Of a stretch of DNA of 64,000 bases, positions 27,214 through 38,250 are shown piece after piece. The stretch spans positions 1-64,000 of the forward strand of contig JAKZHN010000029.1 of NCBI GenBank assembly GCA_037179335.1, in the 5' to 3' direction. Position 1 is the stretch's first letter. Every line of letters starts with the position of its first letter. Below the pieces are notes generated by a model, which worked only from the letters and a program-made list of their open reading frames with translations, did no database searches and was not told the DNA's origin. The translations under genes and the position numbers were made by a program. Source of the stretch: Cyclaneusma minus (Eukaryota > Ascomycota > Leotiomycetes > Marthamycetales > Marthamycetaceae).

Positions 27214-28251
27214 GCAGAGGACTACAGACAGGACGAGACGACTGAAGATTTAGAGAGTTTGACTCTGGTGAGTCAGTTGGAATTCAAGGGGATGGTTAGG
27301 ATCAGAATGGTGGTAGTTCTGAGTGTGGGCTGGCAGAGATGGGGGAAGGAGTGTAGAAAGCTGGACAGTTTTCTCAAAGTGTGGGACTACAAGGCCTGAT
27401 CTGCATCTCCCTTTACCGTCAATCAATTTCTCGCGTTCATCTTAAAGAAAGCATTTCGGAATCGCACTTGGTACCACTGAACTTTCAACCCATGCTCCTT
27501 TCTCCGCAAGCTGTACCATTATCTCAGGACATCATTCCTGTAATATAATCATTAACCCAGCGCCTTACGAGCTACAGCCTTCTGGGTTCTTGGGATCAGA
27601 GTGGAAATTGGTGTAAGGAGATTGAAGAACATCATAAACTTCTTGTATAGAGCTGCTCTTGAGTCTAAGAACTTCGCGTTCGGTCCCATATAATCTCGAG
27701 GAGACATCGCTTTCTTCCTCGATGATATCGTTTCCTTCTGGTCCTAGCTTTACACCGGAACTTCTTCTGTAGTATAGCATTATCACCAGTATCAGCCAAA
27801 ACTTCCACCAAATATCACCTTCGCTTCACATAAACGCTAAGCGATCGGCCAAATTCCATGGAAAATCTTTGAAGCAATAGCTCTTCTCCGCTAACTGCTA
27901 GCGCGGTGCCACGCCTTGGTCGATTCAAAAGGGCGCCAACGACGCTTTGGAGCCTCTTCGCTACAACCTTCACCTTCCACAACCACCACTTCCTCCAACC
28001 ACCGTCTCCTCCAACCACCACCTTTAACTGCCACCCTCTACAAGTCAACTGCGCCCAACTCAAGTCATCAACTGCGCAACCAATAACATCACCGTTGAAG
28101 GTGCCTTCACTCTTCTATCATTTCTCTGCGCCAGCACAACCTCCATCGCCTGCTTCACGTCCATCTGCTGGTCCTACATTCAATCTCCGACTTCCAGCCT
28201 CCACACAGTCCACTTGCCAGCCGCTTTTTAAGATCCATCACAGAACCCAAG
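27214..28251. other. Intergenic stretch between the two kinase copies
   Basis: About 1 kb of normal base composition. The right half (27.9-28.25 kb) is C/T- and CCACC-rich and precedes the ATG of the second kinase copy, so it is probably promoter and 5' leader. Open frames here look like shadows. No gene is seen. Confidence 0.5.
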
Positions 28252-30820
28252 ATGCCTATCCTCCGATTCTTCCCGCACAACCACGACGCTAAGGGAGCAT
28301 TCGGTGAAGTGGCCGAAGCAGCCGCAAACCAGCCCGAGGATCCGAATCTGCGCGATGAAGAATTGTGGAATGCGCAGAAGTGCATGGAGTTCGAAGCGGT
28401 GAAGGAGCATGAATCAACCTCGCCATACAATTTTACCGGCTGCTACACTGTCTCTTTCGACGAACATAGGCTCTCCAATCCCCTGTTCGGCTGGGTGATG
28501 GGAGTGGGAGGCCAGGCCACAGAGGTAGTTCCGGAAGTGGTGAAACAATATGCTGTCAATTTGAAGTTGGCCTTGCCTGGCTCCGCATTCATCAAAGAAC
28601 AGATCGCCAGTCAACATGCCAGGATTTTCTTCGCGGCCTCTGGAGTGTCACTCGTTGCACGTATCCCCACCAACCCTGAATTTAGCATGGAGGTTGGCCC
28701 TGATTCTGAGAGATCCCATGACCAGTACATCTGCGACAAGGTGGCTTGGAACGGCCGTCTACTGGAGATTGGCAATCTGGAATACCGTCTGGATTACGAA
28801 ACTTCGGCGGAAGCGGATGATCACTACCATGAAGCGCTGTGCAAATGGTTCAAGGATACCTTGAATCTTGACACGCCGCTCCGCCCCATCACTGCTCGCG
28901 ATTACGCTTATGATGAGGACTCTCGACGTGGCGATTGGATCAAGAAGGGTTTTGTGGCCAAAGGTATGAAGGCCAGTATTTACGCTGCAGTCAACGTCAA
29001 GACGGGCGAATCTGGTGTCATCAAGACGGGAAATTTCGGAGAGGAGGTCTCCGTGATGAAAGACCTTCCCAAACACGTGAGTTCCCTATGTAATATAACG
29101 CTGTGGAAAGTTTACTTATAGACGTTGTACAGAAACGCCTCGCGAGTCTGGCCTACTCCAAAACGTACACCCACAGAGATGAAAAGGGTATATGGTGGTG
29201 AGGAAGGGTGGCTGCCTCAGGTGGTTGAGCCAGGGCCGCCTGGCTCTCGCTTAGCTTTTGTGGGGCCACCACCACCATAAAAGCTCTGCAACCACCAAAT
29301 CTCTCTCTCCAAGCTTCAAGCTTTCAAGACAGACCACAGGCAGCTATTGCTTCAGTTTTTGAATCCTCACCGCCAGCTGAGATCCTGCTAAGTAAGCATG
29401 CCCTCTGATATGTCTTGACTTAAAGCTTCCTCTTCTCCGCCAGTTGAAGAGTTTTCTCTCAGAGTTTAAAGCCTGTTCCTCACCGCCAGCTGAGGACTCT
29501 TCTTTCTCTCAAAGCTTGAAGCTTGCTCCTTACCGCCAGCTAAGGACTCTTCTTGCTTGCTTGCTCCAGAGCTCTCGCCGCCAGCCGAAGCTCCAGCACT
29601 TTTCTCTGCCAGCAAAGGATTTCTCTTAAAGCTTAAAGCCTGCTTCTTACCAGCTAAGGCTCTTCCTGCTTGCTCCAGAGCTCTCGCCGCCAGCCGAAGC
29701 TCCAGCACTCCAGACTTTCTTGAATTCTCCTGTACCAGCACTCACGTGCCTGGCTACAGGTCCAAAAAAGCTAAGCTTGCACCCCCAAGCGTGGAGCCAG
29801 GTCTTTTCCCATAAGGTTTTTTCCCTGGCTTGTTACTCAAATGAGCACAATTGGGGAGTCACGCTTTAGGGCACAGCCCCCTGCGCTACGCTTGGGTTTG
29901 GGCAATCAAGCTAGCTGTCTCAGCTCAAAAACTGCTGACTCCAGCAGTCACGTGCCGCCAGCCACGTGAGCTTTCTTGATCTGAGGCAGCCAGCTGGGCT
30001 GGCTGTGCCCTCCAATACACTGATCTTTGATCACCTCTCTCTCTCCTGCATGTGACGAGCTAGACCATATGAATGATTCACGACGGGGTGGAATATTTCA
30101 CGACGAGCGAAGGTCCATTGGTCATTACCCCCTTCGTCCACGAGACCATCGGCACCTACTACGGCTTTGTGGAGGGGGAAACAATCCATGAAACCTGGAG
30201 AGCAAAGCGTTCGAGACTCAGAACACTCTATCAGCTTCTCGAAGCCGTTATGATCCTCCATGACAAGAAGATTGTTCATGGGGACATTCATGAGCGCAAT
30301 GTTGCATTCCTGACCCTGCCACCAAATCAGGAAGTTGTTCTACTTGACTTTGGCGAGGCCAGGAAGCTTGACAAGCTTGTTGAGGAGGATACCAGGTGCA
30401 GAGAGCCTGAACACCAGGACGATCCAGTCGGACCGCCAATGGATCTGTTTCCGGCAGCTGCAGACATGGACGTCGTCAGATGCGGCTGGGTTGCTCTATG
30501 GCTATGGGGCTATGCTACGGTAAGCGGAAAAAACATGCATATGGTTCCCACTACATTCGCTAATACACATACAGACGTGCTGGGATGCGTGCCACAAGAT
30601 GGACAAGGTGCCTGGAGGTCTCCCAGATGATAGCCCTGAGAATCTTATCCTCCAAATGGTGAAATTTGGTCCCGAGGGACGACGCGAACGACACACGGTT
30701 GCCGAGTGCCTTGTGCATCCATGCTTCGAGAAACTTCAGACGGCGGAACACCAAGAGCAAGAAAGAATGGTAGATGGAAGTTTTGATCTTTCCCAACCGA
30801 AGGGAAAGGTCTATCGTTAG
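28252..30820 (+). pseudogene. Split FHA-like/protein kinase gene, copy 2
   Basis: Starts MPILRFFPHN at a clear ATG. Exon 1 (28252-29076) carries an FHA-like part (residues about 110-190) and the start of a kinase domain (GVIKTGNF). An intron 29077-29132 (GTGAGT...TACAG) matches the position in copy 1. Exon 2 resumes KRLASLAYSKTY and is cut after GIWW at about 29198 by an insert. Homology resumes at about 30073 (HDGVEYF, LVITPF), with in-frame stops before it. Then come the catalytic loop HGDIHERN, LLDFGEAR, an intron 30520-30574, and exon 30575-30820 with DDSPENLILQMV and LVHPCF. The loop has HGD for HRD and lacks the usual Lys, and no APE is evident, so even an intact product could be a divergent kinase. 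A splice around the insert (29198 to 30107) is possible on paper but unproven. Confidence 0.7.
29198..30066. mobile_element. ~0.87 kb insert in kinase copy 2
   Basis: The stretch interrupts a protein that is continuous in copy 1. It has no coding potential of its own. It carries TGGCTGCCTCAG at 29209-29220 and the exact inverse CTGAGGCAGCCA at 29981-29992, next to small palindromes, which suggests a non-autonomous DNA element. Inside are degenerate tandem units with CCGCCAGC(T)GA and an exact 41-bp direct repeat (29560-29600 and 29669-29709, beginning CTTGCTCCAGAG). No target-site duplication could be fixed, so the true ends are uncertain by tens of bases. Confidence 0.5.
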
Positions 30821-33270
30821 GAATGGGTTAACGACAACTATGTTCTCGACAACTATGTTCTTGTGGAGGTCGCTGGCCCGCCCAAGCAAGAGCATTAGTG
30901 ACTTCGGCTTCTGTTACTGTCCGTCTTGCCCACCAGCTCCCAAGTATGAAAAGTGGGGTGATGGAGATGACTAGATTTCAGAGCGCCGGGGCAGGTTCAC
31001 GACGGGGTGTCCCTGGATTGCGAGCCTGCCGGGGTCGGACGGTACTCTTGCGGTGGAAAAGGGGATGGTTTGGAGAGGCTGTACCCGTTGAAGATCAATC
31101 CTATCACACACGACCGACCGTCACATACCTTACTGATAGCTGGTAAAAGGCCACCACCTTGTGCTAGCACTTCCCTCAGTGCCCACACGCGGCGAAGCAA
31201 GTCAGAACGACAAGTACATCTTTCCAGTCCGCCTTTTCGAATCGCGGCTAGCCCAGACGGCCGAAAATCCAGAAAAACCAAAAACACCACCACCACAATC
31301 AGAAAAACACGAAAAACAAGATCATCTCATGAGTCGCGAACTCCGACGCCAGTCCCCCCACCTGCCCACAAACGGCCCTGACATCCTGTATATGTCAGCC
31401 GATCCGACCCTTCCCCGACTACGGTCACCCAGTCACAGCACAAAAGCACACATTTCATTGGTTTGGGCATGGAAAAAAAAGGAGGAATACATTCTAGGCC
31501 TGGAACGGGGTGACCACCCCTGAGAACAACAGTCCGTCTAGCATCTAATTTATTGCGTTCACTCCAAAGGATAATACTATGGAAATGCATGTGATACTAT
31601 TGAACCTTGAATTCACGATTATACAGTAGGACGAAAAAAGTCTAAATACGGTCTACAGTGTCCAAATTATCCAAAATGTCCCAAATGACCAAGAAACTTT
31701 CTGAAGAACTAGAGATGTTCTAGAGTAGCACTAGGTGATCGGGATCCAAAATATCTCGAGTAAGGTAATTGGGATTATTCCAAGTAATTAGGAGTATTTC
31801 AAGTGATCGAGAGTCTCACAGTGCACACCACTGATCTTAGACCGTATTCAAACTTTTTATCATGGCGCTGTACACTATTTTCGACGCCCTCGTGCCATAA
31901 TGAGTTCCACCAGGCAAGACGCCTAGCTTTCCTTACTCCGCTAGTACCCATCCCTCAAGTAGTTATTCCCGACTATATCGAAGTCAGTATGGGAGAATCT
32001 AAAATCTAAGAAACTAAAAAAAATAGTTTAGATAAACTAAATCTAAAAAAAATTAGTTTAGTTCCTAGTTAATCTATAAAGTTTTAGTTTCAGGCATTAA
32101 TCCCGTGCCCCCAGCCAAAAATAATGAATGCCTGATGCGAATTTCGCTCGCATCCACCCTCTAAAAATAGAAGCGCCGCAAGCCATTTTTTTGAGGATAG
32201 ACCCATTTTTAATTTATAGAATAGTGAAAAAACAGAGTAAAAAGCTTTTATTATTAGCCATTGCCTATCCCCCCAAAACTTAAGTTTAACTAAAGATAAT
32301 CTAAGAATCTACCAGACCCATAGTTTAGATAAACTAAAAGTTTTAAACTAAAGTTTAGTTTTTGCCACCTAGATTCCCCCACACTGATCGAAGTATAAAG
32401 AGAAAAAATGGCAAAGTGGGACGCGAAAGAGATTGGAGAAGTTGTTTCCGCGCCCAGTAGCCTCGGACATCCTCAGGTGCGGCTGGATAGCCCTAAAACT
32501 ACGGGGACAAGCTCGAGTAAGAAAATCATGTCTCCTATCCCTACATGTGTGGTTTACATCCGGTTCACCAATTCTCATATACCTATAGTCCCGTTCTACC
32601 CCATGGTTCAATCGTTGCTGCGAGAAAGTTGATTGAGAGTACCTCATGATGAAGTTCGACAACGACAGTCAGCGTAGTACCTAGTGTACCTGGTAATTTG
32701 ATAATGTTACATGATACACTCCTCTCAATTAACGTCAAATTCACGAGAGAAAATGCAGACCTGTAACTCATCATGCTATTACAACCTCAAGGTTGTAGAA
32801 AACCCCAGTCTGTTCGAAATTTATGGTAATAGCCAGGAGGCAATTGTGAGATGAAATCCGAAGTTCTGGCTGCTAGTTCTTGCATCCCCTTCCGCCGAAG
32901 CCACTTACCCCTGAATCCTTCCGTAAAACATCCAATACTACTCTGCTCAGATAAGCATATACAGATAGGTAACATGTAACCCCTGCTACTGCTAGAAATA
33001 CTTCGCAAAACTGAAAGCAAGAAGCTGATTGATATCAAAGATGAGGACTGAGAAATTTAGAGCAAACGACCCCAAGGAGAAAGAACCGGTTACCTGGAAC
33101 AAGCCAACGACATAATTCAGGTTCAAGTCATCACACCAATCACAAACCAGTCAAGCTAAGTTTAAACGTCATTCGGATTATTCACCAACCTTAAGCACAA
33201 CGCTTCATCGTCCCACCCACCACCTCCTCTCCCTCCCCCTCTCCATATCCCCCCTAACCCCTGAAACCCC
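30821..33270. other. Gene-poor intergenic stretch, 2.4 kb
   Basis: Lies between kinase copy 2 and SOD2. Several short open frames occur on both strands with no recognisable protein pattern and no consistent splicing. It holds a small AT-rich insertion-like element (31985-32390, listed). The last 100 bp upstream of 33271 are C/T-rich and would be the 3' end of the SOD2 transcript. Confidence 0.5.
31985..32390. mobile_element. MITE-like AT-rich element
   Basis: A 400-bp AT-rich patch inside normal DNA. Both edges carry GAATCTA-type words in inverse order (GAGAATCTAAAATCTAAG on the left, CACCTAGATTCCCC on the right) followed by AAACTAAA/TTTAGTTT. An 18-bp direct repeat, TAGTTTAGATAAACTAAA, occurs at 32024-32041 and 32321-32338; its core AGTTTA-GA-TAAACT is palindromic. 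No coding capacity. A clean target-site duplication is not visible. Confidence 0.4.
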
Positions 33271-34108
33271 TTACTCAAACCTCTTCTCAGCAGCCTTCCA
33301 GTTAACGACCTCCCAAACCGCCTTGAAGTACTCAGCCTTTCGGTTCTGGTACTGCAAGTAGTACGCATGCTCCCAAGCATCAATACCCAAAAGCGGCGTG
33401 TACTTGCCGACCACAGGATCCTGGTTGGCATAGGTCTTGATACCTACCTGGCCGGTTTCGTTGTCCTTGACGAGCCAGGCCCAGCCGGAGCCTTGGATGC
33501 CGGCAAGGGCGGCGTTGAATTTGGTTTGGAAGGTGGAGAAGGAACCGTAGGAGGTTTCGATTGCTGACTGTGAGGTGGTTAGTGACGGTGACTTTTTTGG
33601 TACGTGTGCCCGCATTGGGGAATGATGCCATGCAGAACATTGGCCTCAGCATACCTTGAGCTGGCCAGAAGGCTCACCACCTCCACCACTGTTCTTAGGT
33701 GCCAAGTTCTCCCAAAACAGCGTGTGGTTGATATGGCCTCCACCATGGAAGTTGATAAGGGGCTGCAGAGCAATCATGCTAGCAATATCCTGCTTCGACT
33801 CGGCAGTCTGGTATTGCTCCTTGGCGGTGTTGAAGCTGTTGACGTAGGTTTGGTGGTGGTTCTTGTGGTGCAGCTCCATGATCTTGCCGGAGATGGCGGG
33901 TTCGAGGGCGCCATAGTCGTCTAGTAATCAGGTCAGTGGCATGCAATTACGGAGAGAGAGAAATAAAAGGAGACGTACATGGCAAGTCGGGCAGAGTGGC
34001 CTTGCCGCGGACGAAGCTGGTGCTTGCAACGCCGGCAGCTTTCTTAGCAGCTCCAGCTCTGATGGCAGAGCGGGCAGCCGTGGAGGTGCGGAAGAGGGCG
34101 GCAGACAT
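33271..34108 (-). CDS. SOD2: Mitochondrial manganese superoxide dismutase
   Basis: Converts superoxide to hydrogen peroxide and oxygen in the mitochondrial matrix. Three coding exons: 34108-33979, 33920-33655 and 33567-33271, 230 residues, with introns GTACGT...CTAG and GTATGC...ACAG. The first 35 or so residues are Ala/Arg/Ser-rich without acidic residues (MSAALFRTSTAARSAIRAG), a typical matrix presequence. The mature part starts near KATLPDLPYDYGALEP. Metal ligands are visible: the first His of LHHKNHH, the His of NHTLFW, and Asp and His of DAWEHAYY. The GGGHINH and QGSGWAWL motifs of the Mn type are present. The ATG at 34108 was chosen because it starts the presequence; an upstream in-frame start is non-ATG. 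It shares its promoter region with PSF3. Confidence 0.96.
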
Positions 34109-34435
34109 GGTGGATGAATTAATTGAAGATATGACCAGCTTCAATTGATATTCTCTGGATGAGCGGATGTGTGTTGAGGGAATTCGGAGCTCTGGGGAAA
34201 GTGTCGGAATCCTCTTACATCAAAGTCTCTCGAACGTCATAAGCGATACCGAAGCACCACGACAGGGATCTGCCCCACCAACGACAACACCAAACCGCGT
34301 CCTGGACACATCGCGTCGCAAACATCAGGAAATTTCGAGAAGAAGCCTGAACACAAGGACAAGAAGACAAACTTACCTTCTTGAACTGATCGATAGCGAA
34401 ATTACCGCCACTGAAACGCGTCTCAATTAACCAAA
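34109..34435. promoter_or_regulatory. Divergent promoter of SOD2 and PSF3
   Basis: Only 327 bp separate the two start codons, so both 5' leaders and both core promoters must lie here. No TATA box or operator can be assigned with confidence. Confidence 0.6.
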
Positions 34436-35047
34436 ATGTCTTACTACGACGTCGACGCCATCCTCACCGATGCCCAAGTCAGTATCCTCACTCAATCCCC
34501 AACTCCTCAGCTAACCACAGGAACATTCCAGAAAATCCCCACAACCTTCAACCTCGAAGTCGCCAACCTAGGCCACCTCGCCGCCAACCCCAACGCGCCC
34601 CTCAAATCCGGCTCCTCCATCCCGCTCCCCCTCTGGCTCTCGACCCTCCTCGCCCTCTCCTCACCCACCCCCACCACCTCCCTCGTAACCCTCGATCTGC
34701 CACCCGCCCTCTCCCCCGCCGTGCTCTCCGCTCTCCGCGCCGATCCACTCTCCATCGACTTGCGTGCCCTCGCACCCTATTTCCATAGCTTGGGTACACG
34801 CATGTTGGAATTATTCGATGAAGACGATGTGTTGAACGTGTTGACGGACAGTTGGAAGAAGCGGGCTGTGGAGCTGGGGGATTTTGCAAGTACGGTGGGC
34901 GGGAAAGAGGGGGGTGGACAGGGGAAGGGTGATAAGCAGACGGAGTTTTTGAGAGGGTTGGAGGAGGGGGAGAGGGAGCTTTTTAGGAGGAGTCATGAGA
35001 GTGCGAAGGCGATGAGGAAGTGGATGGGTGAGGCGAGGAAAGGGTGA
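34436..35047 (+). CDS. PSF3: GINS complex subunit Psf3
   Basis: Subunit of the GINS tetramer, part of the CMG helicase at DNA replication forks in the nucleus. It starts MSYYDVDAILTDAQ at an ATG in a CCAAAATG context. An intron, 34478-34531 (GTCAGT...TTCCAG), must be removed: the frame also reads through it, but splicing gives DAQ-KIPTTFNLEV, the family pattern. The product is 185 residues, normal for fungal Psf3. Family features include LPLWL near residue 57, LDLPPALSPAVLSALRADP and the LRALAPYFHSLG helix. The C-terminus is Gly/Lys/Glu-rich and variable. It ends at TGA 35045-35047. Confidence 0.93.
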   Translation: MSYYDVDAILTDAQVSILTQSPTPQLTTGTFQKIPTTFNLEVANLGHLAANPNAPLKSGSSIPLPLWLSTLLALSSPTPTTSLVTLDLPPALSPAVLSALRADPLSIDLRALAPYFHSLGTRMLELFDEDDVLNVLTDSWKKRAVELGDFASTVGGKEGGGQGKGDKQTEFLRGLEEGERELFRRSHESAKAMRKWMGEARKG

Positions 35048-35264
35048 TTGATGAAGAGATCATTCACCACATCGCTATCGGCATGTCCGGGGGTGCGAAA
35101 GCTAGCGAGGAGAAGGGCTGGTACCTTGCTCTGTCCTGCATCTTCGAACACCTCACACGACCACCTTCTACCCAACAACAACACCTTAACATCCGCCATA
35201 GCTGAATCTGCTGCCCTATTTGATTCCTCTACACGCCCGTCACACCAACACCCTCGCTTTCCAA

Positions 35265-36120
35265 CATGTCCGCCGACCACACTGGCTCTGCGCCAGCCGC
35301 CAGCCGCAGAGACAGCCTCTGCGAGGCTCTGCCATGCAGAACGCAAAGGTCCCTGCGGTGACCGCTTTGGTCCGTCGCCCATCTCTCGCCGGTAGTGAAC
35401 CTGCCAGCATCTGCCAGTGTTGCATCCCGAAGCTCCCTTCAAGATCCCCACTGACGGGGCTTTTCAGACGGTAAGCCAACTCCCAACACCCAGTTCACGA
35501 GGACCTCAGTCCTGTTCGATATGATTAAGAAAACCGATCTGTCAATCCCCTGAGCAACATTTCAATGATGTTTACAAATTTCTATGTTTTAATTCATGAT
35601 CCATCGCCCAAAATACTCGCTGCTTCACTCTCTGAAAGGATGGAACAAAGGCTGACTATCCAGTCATCTAGGGTTCGAGCAGCGGCTATTGGCATGGCGA
35701 GGTGCAGAAAGCCAATCCGATTCTTCGAAGACCGCCCAAGTGCTGGGTGCTGCTGCTGTGGACACCTTCTCGTCGCCCAAAACCTCCCTCTGTTTTCGAC
35801 TTTCCTCGCCGCGCCTCTGGCCACCTCGAGCCAATCCACTCTTTACAGACCAATCAGGCCCCTGGCGCTACCCAAGATTTCCCTCCGTTTTCGAGCCCCC
35901 GCTCTTACCCACCAGTGTCCAACACGTCATCGTCAAACCTCGATTTTCTCCAACTTCCCGGCAAGATTGCCTATCGAAAGGAAAAGTTCACAAGAGACTG
36001 TCGCAGGCAGAGCCGGAGCTTATCAAGCTCTGTTGGCGTGTAAAGATGCGCAAGGATGGCTGCGATATGACGCGGTCTGAATGGGAGGCGTACGCGCGGA
36101 TGCCGAGGCTAACGGCATAA
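35265..36120 (+). pseudogene. Frame-broken copy of a Ser-rich fungal protein
   Basis: Protein-like segments follow each other in changing frames. First comes MSADHTGSAPAASRRDSL (from 35265), then after a frame jump AMQNAKVPAVTALVRRPSLAG (from about 35333), then another jump to EAPFKIPTDGAFQT, which ends at a good donor (GTAAGC, about 35470). Downstream are ADYPVI, SSRVRAAAIGMAR and, in yet another frame, GAESQSDSSKTAQVLGAAAV with DTFSSPKTS (to about 35785), followed by Pro/Ser-rich sequence. The segments resemble in order one conserved, phosphosite-rich filamentous-fungal protein of unknown function; I cannot name it. At least four single-base indels and a TAG within the stretch make it non-functional unless the assembly is wrong. 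C/T- and A/G-type decay alone does not explain indels. Confidence 0.55.
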
Positions 36121-36483
36121 CGGGTCCGTTACCGGGACATTTCGACCCCTGGCCCTTTTGCAAATCAGGGTGGTCGAGCTCCGGGCGGTGAGGCTTCGGG
36201 GAGTCAAGGTATGGGTCCTCAAGGTTCAGGTGGTGCAGGTCTTCAGGGGGTCCAGTGCAGCGCGGCCCCGGTCCCCAGGGTCAAGGGCAGGCTTGCACTT
36301 GTTGGAAGCCATGGACGTGGAATGCTTGGGCGCTTCTCCAGCAAAGTTATCCCGATCCGCATCCCTGCTTGATCTGGCGCCGAGGAATTTCCCAGCAAGG
36401 CCAAGAACCTCTCGGGAAAGTAGGCGAGTTTTTCCATGGCGTGGCTCCCCTCGAGAGATGGCCAAACACGTTGGACAAGACGG

Positions 36484-36538
36484 GGTGCAGAAAACCACAT
36501 TCTGATCCTAAGAAGACCGCCCAGGCGCTGCTGCTGTG
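36484..36538 (+). repeat. Partial duplicate of the pseudogene segment
   Basis: GGTGCAGAAAACCACATTCT and the following AAGAAGACCGCCCAGGCGC to GCTGCTGCTGTG repeat, with small changes, the segment at 35701-35760 that encodes GAES...SSKTAQVLGAAAV. Here the frame breaks inside the motif and a TGA follows. It suggests a second decayed copy or an internal duplication. The DNA between (36121-36483) is Gly-rich in one frame (APGGEASGSQGMGPQGSGG) but contains no recognisable family. Confidence 0.5.
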
Positions 36539-36920
36539 AATGGGATGTTTGTGAGAACGTGCTGGAAGAATTTGAGATAAAGGGGAGGATTGGTGGCGGT
36601 ACAGGTCTAGCAGAAGAGCAGCGCATACGATTTTCAGATTTCCGAGTTTCAAATGCACAGTGCGTATGGTCAGATATAGTCAGATCTTGGCTTTTGAAAG
36701 GATTTGGCTGAGAATTATCGTCTGAATCCACGAACACTCCCCGCTGTTGATGCGCTATATAGACAGGCCTCCTCCGACCGATACGCAATACGCATTTGCA
36801 CCCCCCAAACTTCAACTCGCGTGAAAGAAGAGTATTTGATACACCGAGAGACAAGCCAAACGCCCCGAGAATGAGATACCCATAACCGTCGCTGAGTTTG
36901 GAACTCCGCTTTCAAAAAGT

Positions 36921-38250
36921 TTACTCATCGTCCTTCTCCTTGTCATCTTTCTTCTCACCATCACCACTCTCCTCCTCACTATCCCCACCATGCGCATCAT
37001 CACTAGCCTCCTCCTCCGCCTCCTTAACCATCCTCTGCCTATCCTTCTCCTCCTTCTCCAAATTCTCCCACTGCTGATCCCTAAACTCCTGCATCCCCTC
37101 CGCCGGCCCTGGCAAACTTCCAATACCACTAATCACCTTCCCTCGTCCAATCAAAGAGATCACAATACTCGCACCAACCACAAAAGTCAATACGAATCTG
37201 TATGGACCGTACCACGCCGGTGCCCAGCCTTTGGTAGCTGCGCGCGTGTCGGCGAAGTATAAAAGTACGAAGGCGAGGAATTGCGTTATTAGTGCTTGTT
37301 CGACAGGCATGAGCATGGTGGGCCAGGCGATGGCGGGTGCTGCGACGCCGATCATGTAGCGTCTGTAGCTGTGGTAGCCGCCGAAGCCAGCGTATTCGAG
37401 GCCCCAGTGGATAGCTCCTAGAAATGAAATAATCTAGTTCGAGGAAGAGAGAGTTAGTTGGGAGCTGGGAGAAAAAGTTGTGGGAATGGGGAGAGAGAAG
37501 TGAAGTAAACGGGGAAAACTGAGTAGGAGGGTCAGGCCCTGGTGAGGGAGACTTACGACTGCGCCGTAGCCGACTTGCACGGGTTCAATGATGCTGAGGA
37601 TTTGGTGGGCGGTTTCGGGAGAGAAAATCATTCCCATGCCGTTGTGGTGGTTGGCGTAGTTGATGTCGTAGGCGAGGAAGAAGGTTGATACGGAGGTTGC
37701 GAGGTAGGGGAGGACGCCGGCCATTCCTAGGAAATAGGATTCTCGGGGGACGGATCCTAATTTGAAAGTGTCTTTGACAGTCACCTAACGATACTTGTCA
37801 GACTGAGGAAAATCGGGGCTTCAAGAGGGGATGGGAACATACTAAGTCCGCCTTGATACCCGCCAACATATCCTCCGAATCCTTCTTGGCACTTTGGCTG
37901 CCTTCAAAGACATGTCTTGTAGAGGATCCCAGGGAGACATGCTCAGGATCGACAGGTAGTTTGTGCTTGGCGACTTCTTCTTCGGCTTTTGTATCGATTT
38001 TGTCGTAGATGTTTCCGACTTTGTTCGGGTCCGCATCGTCGGCTTTGTTGGTTGCGAAACGGAGGAGAGTGGGGTTGACAGGACGGAAGGGTGAAGAGAC
38101 GAGGCCTTGCGGTCTCTTGCTACTTAGTAGCTTGAAAGAGGTATTTGAGGTCGCTTTACTGCTAATTGTTGCAGCATTGAAAGTTGGTCTCGTCGCGGAG
38201 AGTTTGTTGACGGTCCGGAGCAGCGGACGTGCTGCAGCTGTGCGAAACAT
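36921..38250 (-). CDS. DUF3429 mitochondrial inner-membrane protein
   Basis: Three exons, 38250-37843, 37784-37557 and 37433-36921, giving 382 residues. Introns are 37785-37842 (GTATGT...TTAG) and 37434-37556 (GTAAGT...CTAG). The N-terminus (MFRTAAARPLLRTVNKLSATRP) is a typical mitochondrial presequence. After a polar linker, the central half resembles DUF3429/TMEM69: VPRESYFLGMAGVLPYLATS, a second membrane segment ending IIEPVQVGYGAV, then FLGAIHWGLEYAGFGG, and further membrane helices (LITQFLAFVLLYFAD, RFVLTFVVGASIVISLIG). The C-terminal 60 residues are strongly acidic and Lys-rich (EEKDRQRMVKEAEEEAS, DDKEKDDE). Function of the family is unknown; membrane residence in mitochondria is inferred. 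Confidence 0.9.

Noticed and set aside
27906..28292. 128-codon gene upstream of kinase copy 2
   Set aside because: C-rich leader sequence overlapping the true start of the kinase in another frame.
34478..34531. Retained sequence in PSF3 as coding
   Set aside because: It is in frame, but removing it gives the family pattern DAQKIPTTF and it has GT...CAG ends.
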